Positions 49,214 to 53,477 of a DNA stretch of 53,477 nucleotides are shown here, in pieces. The stretch's first letter is position 1, and each line of letters opens with the position of its first letter. The stretch covers positions 1 through 53,477 of the forward strand of contig CAKUGM010000003.1 in assembly GCA_934654625.1 (NCBI GenBank), in the 5' to 3' direction. The DNA is from an uncultured Collinsella sp. GTDB lineage: Bacteria; Actinomycetota; Coriobacteriia; Coriobacteriales; Coriobacteriaceae. The notes beneath the pieces are model-generated. The model was not told the origin of the DNA. It saw only the letters and a list, made by a program, of their open reading frames with translations, and searched no databases. The position numbers and the translations under genes were made by a program.

Positions 49214-49633
49214 CTAGGCGGTTTCCTCGATGCCCTCGGCCTCGACTTCTTGGTCCTTGCCCTGGCAAGCAGGGCAGATACCGTAGAAAAGGGTCTCGTG
49301 CCGCGAGATCTCATAGCCCGTCTGCTCTTCTACCATGTTATCGAGCGCATGGTCATGGTCGATCATAGCGTCGCAGACGGTGCCGCAGCTGTAGCAAATC
49401 ACGTGCGCATGCGGGTCGCAGCGACGGTCAAAGCGGTTCCCGCCCGGTACCTCGATGCTGATGATATCGCCCGTCTCTTCCAGCAGGTTGAGGTTGCGGT
49501 ACACCGTGCCGCGGCTTACCTTGGGATTTTTCTCATGGACGTCGCGGTAGACATCCTCGGCGGTGGGGTGGTCGCCATGGGCGCGACCGATATCCAAGAT
49601 CAACGCGCGTTGTTTGGTGTTCCTGCGTTGCAT
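49214..49633 (-). CDS. Fur-family regulator, PerR-like
   Basis: A 139-residue metal-dependent repressor. The N-terminal winged helix reads TKQRALILDIGRAHGDHPTA then SRGTVYRNLNLLEETGDI. The dimer domain has the regulatory HAHVICYSCG and the second CPAC pair, which together bind structural zinc; the sequence DPHAHVICYSCGTVCD resembles PerR-type peroxide sensors more than iron-sensing Fur. GAGGTGG precedes the ATG. A TAGGAACT-type motif in its upstream region (inverted at 49698-49705) also occurs before the rubredoxin gene, a hint of a shared regulon. Whether it senses peroxide, iron or zinc is not certain. Confidence 0.9.
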   Translation of the reverse strand: MQRRNTKQRALILDIGRAHGDHPTAEDVYRDVHEKNPKVSRGTVYRNLNLLEETGDIISIEVPGGNRFDRRCDPHAHVICYSCGTVCDAMIDHDHALDNMVEEQTGYEISRHETLFYGICPACQGKDQEVEAEGIEETA

Positions 49634-49730
49634 ACGAAGCCACCTCTATAGCCGGGGAAATGTTTGCTCGCTGCAACTATATCAAATAATCGCGATTAGT
49701 TCCTAATAAGTTTGATTTATTCAGCGATGG

Positions 49731-50135
49731 TTAGAATCGAACCTCAAAGGAATCCTCGGCGTTTTCGATGACAAGCTCGCGCTCGGCGGAGAGGCAGATG
49801 CTCGCGCCCCATCCGGCATAGCAGTCCTGCAAGTCGTCCATCAATGCTGCAATCTGCACGCTCGGTCCCTGCAGCTCCATATCGACCGAACCGTCCTCGC
49901 GGTTGATCACCCAACCGGTGAGGCGGCGCTCGCGTGCGATGTTTTGCGTGGTCCAGCGAAAGCCGACGCCTTGAACCGTGCCTGTGTAGTGCAGGCCCCA
50001 GCGGACGGGGGAGAAGTCGCCTGCAGCGCCGCGCTCACGCAGTTTTTGAGTGAGTTCGCATTCAAGTGCACTGCGGGCGATTTTCTTGCTGCCATCCGGT
50101 CCGGTCAAGCGGCGGAATTTGCTGAGGAACTTCAT
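49731..50135 (-). CDS. Acylphosphatase with N-terminal extension
   Basis: Hydrolyses carboxyl-phosphate bonds such as in acetyl or carbamoyl phosphate. The acylphosphatase fold occupies residues 48 to 134: GTVQGVGFRWTTQNIARERR with the catalytic Arg, and LTGWVINREDGSVDMELQGP with the catalytic Asn. About 47 residues precede it (MKFLSKFRRLTG and onward), half as long again as the usual 90-residue protein. The ATG at 50135 has AAAGGAGA at six bases, so the extension is probably real. It lies 37 bases after the oxidoreductase gene on the same strand. Confidence 0.88.
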   Translation of the reverse strand: MKFLSKFRRLTGPDGSKKIARSALECELTQKLRERGAAGDFSPVRWGLHYTGTVQGVGFRWTTQNIARERRLTGWVINREDGSVDMELQGPSVQIAALMDDLQDCYAGWGASICLSAERELVIENAEDSFEVRF

Positions 50136-50172
50136 GGCGAATCTCTCCTTTGCAGGCGATGAGCGCTTGCGT

Positions 50173-51270
50173 TTAAGCTTGGGCGCTCGTGCGGTCCGCG
50201 GGGAAGACGATGCCCGCCTGCGCACGCGCCTTGTCCATCACATCCATGGTGGCAAGGGTGAGGTCGCGGAAGTGCGCCACAGTGCCGTGGGCCCCGCATG
50301 TCGCCTCAAAGGCCGGGGTGCCTGCCTGCACCTGCTCAACTGCATGGATAAAATCGGCAAGCTCGTAGCACATGCTGTTATCCGTCTTGGGAAGGTCCAT
50401 CTCCTCCGTGCTGCCGGAGCTCGCGCAGGTCCTGGCGGCCATGCGTACGGCCGTGCCCATCATGTCGATGCGCATGTGGCTGGGCATGGAGATGGAATCG
50501 AGCGTGATGGTGCCACGCTCGCCCTCGATCTGAACGGGCGAGAAATCCTGCGTGAACTTGGAGTAATGAAGCGTGGCGATGGCGCCAGGATAAGCGCACA
50601 TGATGCTTCCCGCGGCGTCGATGGCACCGTGGGTGATGTCCTCGGCTTGCACGTCGATGAGAATGGGGGCGAAGGCGATGCTTTTGGGTACACCCAGAAG
50701 GTCGACCATGGGCTCTACGCTGTAGACGCCCATGTCCATAAGGCCGCCGGAAGCCATATTGCAGTCGAAGATGTTGGTATGGCGATGCGCAAGGACGTCG
50801 TCGTAGCGCGAGGAGTACTTGCCAAAGCGGATGGTGGCGCGTCGCACGCGGCCGATCTGCTCAAGGGCGTTCTTGAACTGATAGTAGGCCGGGTCGTGCA
50901 GAGGACGCATCGCTTCGAGCGCCACGACGTTCGCGCGCTCGGCGGCGTCAAAGACTTCTAGAGCCTCGCAGCGATTGGAGCAGAACGACTTCTCTACCAG
51001 CACATGTTTGCCAGCGGCGATGAGTGCGAGCGCCTGGGGCGCGTGGCACACGTTGGGGCTGCCGATATAGACTGCGTCGATTGTAGGGTCGGCTGCAAGC
51101 TCTTCTACCGAGATATAGCCTCGCTCGCCGCCATGCTCTTGCGTGAAGGCACGCGCCCGCTCGGCGTCGCGTGACTGCGCACCGGCGAAGACGGCGCGGT
51201 CGTTGGCGTGCAGTACCTCGATGAAGTTCTCGGTGATGGGGCTCGTTCCGATGGTTGCGATGCGAAGCAT
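50173..51270 (-). CDS. Gfo/Idh/MocA-family oxidoreductase
   Basis: NAD(P)-dependent sugar- or inositol-type dehydrogenase, 365 residues. The Rossmann start is LRIATIGTSPITENFIEVLH, followed by AVYIGSPNVCHAPQALALIA and KHVLVEKSFC, where the family's EKP motif reads EKS. The C-terminal domain begins near residue 125 and contains GGLMDMGVYSVEPMVDLLG. ATG 51270 follows AGGAGG at six bases. It lies between RNase HI and acylphosphatase on the same strand; no clear pathway link is visible, and the substrate cannot be named. Confidence 0.88.
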   Translation of the reverse strand: MLRIATIGTSPITENFIEVLHANDRAVFAGAQSRDAERARAFTQEHGGERGYISVEELAADPTIDAVYIGSPNVCHAPQALALIAAGKHVLVEKSFCSNRCEALEVFDAAERANVVALEAMRPLHDPAYYQFKNALEQIGRVRRATIRFGKYSSRYDDVLAHRHTNIFDCNMASGGLMDMGVYSVEPMVDLLGVPKSIAFAPILIDVQAEDITHGAIDAAGSIMCAYPGAIATLHYSKFTQDFSPVQIEGERGTITLDSISMPSHMRIDMMGTAVRMAARTCASSGSTEEMDLPKTDNSMCYELADFIHAVEQVQAGTPAFEATCGAHGTVAHFRDLTLATMDVMDKARAQAGIVFPADRTSAQA

Positions 51271-51346
51271 GTCGTGCCTCCTGCAGTTCAATGGCTCGGC
51301 GGGGTCCTACCTCATGATAGCGCGCGGGACGCGGCAGGGCACGGCG

Positions 51347-51835
51347 TCAGTCTGCGTCGCCCTCTACGAAACCGGTATCGACGATGCGCGGGCCTTTGTC
51401 TGCCGCGATTGTGGCGAGCTCGTCGCAGCGCTCGTTGTACTTGTGGCCCGCATGTCCCTTGACCCACAGGAAGGTGACGTTGTGCGGCTCTTTAGCTGCG
51501 ATCAGACGCTTCCAGAGGTCGGGGTTCTTCACGGGCTTTTTGGCCGCGGTCTTCCAGCCGCGCGCCTGCCAGCCGGCGATCCAGTTTTTGTTGAAGGCGT
51601 TCACCACGTACTGCGAGTCGGAGTGCAGCTCCACCTCGCAGGGACGCTTGAGTGCCTCGAGCGCGGCGATGACGCCCATGAGCTCCATGCGGTTGTTGGT
51701 GGTGCGCTCATAGCCGCAAGAGAGTTCGAGTACGTGCTCCTTGCCGGAAGGGGAGGTGTAGCGCAGCACGGCGCCGTAGCCTCCGTGCCCGGGGTTGCCG
51801 CGCGAGGCGCCGTCGGTGTAGACGATGACTTTCAA
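51347..51835 (-). CDS. rnhA: Ribonuclease HI
   Basis: Cuts RNA in RNA-DNA hybrids. The 162-residue protein has the catalytic acidic residues in [40 protein letters not shown] and the C-terminal NERCDELA, and the [10 protein letters not shown] loop. I chose a TTG start at 51835 because AGGAGG lies four bases upstream and the fold begins at once (MKVIVYTDG with the initiator). A longer in-frame run to 52090 crosses a likely promoter and lacks similarity. It ends in TGA. It is divergent from dnaE and could be first in a run with the two genes downstream. Confidence 0.92.
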   Translation of the reverse strand: MKVIVYTDGASRGNPGHGGYGAVLRYTSPSGKEHVLELSCGYERTTNNRMELMGVIAALEALKRPCEVELHSDSQYVVNAFNKNWIAGWQARGWKTAAKKPVKNPDLWKRLIAAKEPHNVTFLWVKGHAGHKYNERCDELATIAADKGPRIVDTGFVEGDAD

Positions 51836-52063
51836 GGTTCCTCCTGCAGGGTCGTGTGTGCTGGGGTCATTATACGGCGCTGCCTGGAGCGCCGTCGCCC
51901 TCGCGCGCCGCGCCACAGGCTTTTCCCGAGTCGAACAAACTATGGGGCTTTCTGGGGTGGCCGGGCGCGTTCGGTACGTGTCTGGGGCGTGCGGTAGAAT
52001 GCTTCGAGCAGAGATAATCACGCACATACGCTTGCCGCCGCGCATATCAGGGAGTTGCTTCAC

Positions 52064-53477
52064 ATGGCCTTCGTTCACCTTCATAACCATACCGAGTACT
52101 CGATGCTCGACGGAGCAACGCGCATCTCAGACATGGTGAAGCGTGCCGTCGACCTGGGCATGCCCGCCGTCGCCATTACCGACCACGGCTATATGTACGG
52201 CGTTCCCGAGCTGGCGCTCGCCTGCGATGCGGTGAACCATAACGCGCCCGACTACAAGGTGTGGAGTCACGACAAGGCCTTCTTGGAGAAGGGTCGTCGC
52301 GACGAGCTGGAAGAGCCCGACCGCGAGGAGAACCCTCAGGGCTGGGAGCAGTACCACAAGGATATGGAGCTGTGGGATAAGCAGGGCAATATCGACGAGC
52401 TCAAGCCCGCGCCCGTCATCAAGCCCATCTTTGGCTGCGAGGTCTACTTTACCCCCGACGACACCCTTGCGCGCGACCGCAAGCCCGAGCTCTACCACAT
52501 GATCTTGCTCGCCAAGAACCAGGAGGGCTACGTCAACCTGATGCAGACGGTCTCCGAGGCCGCCGTGCAGGGCTTTTACTACAAGCCGCGCGTGACGCTC
52601 GACAACCTGCGCCGCCACGCCAAGGGCCTTATCTGCAGCTCCGCCTGTATTGCGGGCATCATTCCGCGCTGCATCGACCGCGGTGACATGGCCGGTGCCG
52701 TGTCGTGGGCAACGACCCTGCGCGACCTCTTCGATCCGGGCGATTTCTACATCGAGATCCAGGAGCACGGCATCACCACCGACAACGGCATGACCGACGA
52801 GCAGCTGTCGCATCATCTCATCGAGATCGCTCAACAGATTGGCGTGAAGGTCATCGCCACCAACGACTTCCATTACCTCACGCGCGAGGATGCTCCCATC
52901 CAGGACGTGATGATGTGCATCGGTACAGGCTCCAAGATCGACGATCCCAACCGCATTCGCATGACGGGCTCCGAGTTCTACATGAAGACCGAGGAAGAGA
53001 TGCGCGCGCTCTTCCCGTATTGCCAAGAGGCCATCGACAACACGCTCGAGATCGCCGAGAAGTGCGATGTCGAGCTCGACTGGGATTCCATCATTCTGCC
53101 GCGCTTCCCGCTGCTCGACCCGGGCGAGACACATGAGAGCCAGTTCCGCCGTGAGTGCGAGAAGGGCCTGCGTAAGTACTACGGCGACGACTGGGAGACG
53201 CGCTCCATCAACGGCGTTTCCATCAAGGAGCGCTTTGAGTACGAATACAAGGTTATTTGCGACAAGGGCTTTGCCGCGTACTTCCTCATCGTTGCCGAGT
53301 ACGTCAAATGGGCCAAGGAAAACGGCATCGGCGTCGGTCCCGGCCGTGGCTCGGCTGCGGGCGCTATCGTCGCCTACGCCATGAACATCACCTCGTTCGA
53401 CCCGCTGGAGAACGGCCTGATGTTCGAGAGGTTCCTGTCCCCGCAGCGTACCGAGATGCCCGATATCGATATGGACT
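52064..53477 (+). CDS. dnaE: DNA polymerase III alpha subunit, N-terminal part (3' end outside window)
   Basis: Replicative polymerase catalytic subunit; 471 codons are visible and the frame is open to the window end. The PHP domain starts at once ([15 protein letters not shown], then [10 protein letters not shown]). [12 protein letters not shown] follows, then [20 protein letters not shown], and the polymerase palm begins at the end ([33 protein letters not shown]). About 60 residues (57-117) rich in charged and aromatic amino acids are inserted between PHP strands, where relatives have a short loop. AGGGAG precedes the ATG. TAGAAT at 51995-52000 may be a promoter -10, without a clear -35. 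Confidence 0.95.
   Translation, partial: MAFVHLHNHTEYSMLDGATRISDMVKRAVDLGMPAVAITDHGYMYGVPELALACDAVNHNAPDYKVWSHDKAFLEKGRRDELEEPDREENPQGWEQYHKDMELWDKQGNIDELKPAPVIKPIFGCEVYFTPDDTLARDRKPELYHMILLAKNQEGYVNLMQTVSEAAVQGFYYKPRVTLDNLRRHAKGLICSSACIAGIIPRCIDRGDMAGAVSWATTLRDLFDPGDFYIEIQEHGITTDNGMTDEQLSHHLIEIAQQIGVKVIATNDFHYLTREDAPIQDVMMCIGTGSKIDDPNRIRMTGSEFYMKTEEEMRALFPYCQEAIDNTLEIAEKCDVELDWDSIILPRFPLLDPGETHESQFRRECEKGLRKYYGDDWETRSINGVSIKERFEYEYKVICDKGFAAYFLIVAEYVKWAKENGIGVGPGRGSAAGAIVAYAMNITSFDPLENGLMFERFLSPQRTEMPDIDMD

Noticed and set aside
51836..52090. 85-codon N-terminal extension of RNase HI
   Set aside because: It overlaps the dnaE start region, has no family likeness, and the TTG at 51835 has AGGAGG directly upstream.

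Overview
The window is a stretch of bacterial chromosome of about 60% GC. It most likely comes from an anaerobic, gut-type actinobacterium of the class Coriobacteriia, with Collinsella or a close relative the best guess. That guess is an inference. It rests on the high GC, the secA-prfB-ftsEX-smpB core order, an extended alanine/lysine-rich L31, and anaerobic or fermentative genes (rubredoxin, iron alcohol dehydrogenase, lactate permease, ATP-type PEP carboxykinase). I see no CRISPR array, prophage, insertion sequence, rRNA or tRNA gene. Coding density is high.

Layout. 1-1058: end of tyrS. 1158-5366: a DeoR-type regulator divergent from an aldolase, a zinc alcohol dehydrogenase and an iron alcohol dehydrogenase, probably a carbohydrate or polyol catabolic operon without its own transporter. 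5528-6322: a HAD phosphatase. 6622-9048: a little-known TPR / DUF4037 / DUF4125 operon. 9268-11883 (minus): a HAD phosphatase, citrate synthase and an ACT-domain protein. 12186-14323: rpmE with a structured leader, an AIM24-family protein and a PPOX-fold flavoprotein. 14507-19480: secA, prfB and yitT. 19690-21464: a split transketolase. 21665-27324: ftsE, ftsX, rnr, a TPR protein and smpB. 27627-34125: rubredoxin, then gltB-gltD. 34433-36784 (minus): serC-serA. 37072-38290: a low-GC DUF3800 gene and a small orphan gene. 38337-44206: a K+/H+ antiporter-like protein, a phosphoesterase, a flippase and lactate permease. 44475-48121: pckA, MarR, DegV and a flavin reductase-like protein. 48440-51835: a HAD phosphatase, a Fur/PerR regulator, acylphosphatase, a Gfo/Idh/MocA oxidoreductase and RNase HI. 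52064-end: start of dnaE.

How the genes work together. gltBD supplies glutamate, and serC transaminates with glutamate in serine synthesis. pckA, citrate synthase and lactate permease sit around the PEP, oxaloacetate and lactate nodes. secA, ftsEX, prfB, rnr and smpB serve export, division and translation quality control, and a TPR gene lies between the two trans-translation partners rnr and smpB.

Most unusual signals: release factor 2 carries SPT in place of the SPF stop-codon recognition tripeptide, and by hand count only 4 of 45 complete genes end in TGA (24 TAG, 17 TAA), which is odd for this GC. Several families of intergenic palindromes recur. Twin hairpins precede rpmE. A low-GC DUF3800 gene lies between two near-copies of one terminator hairpin.
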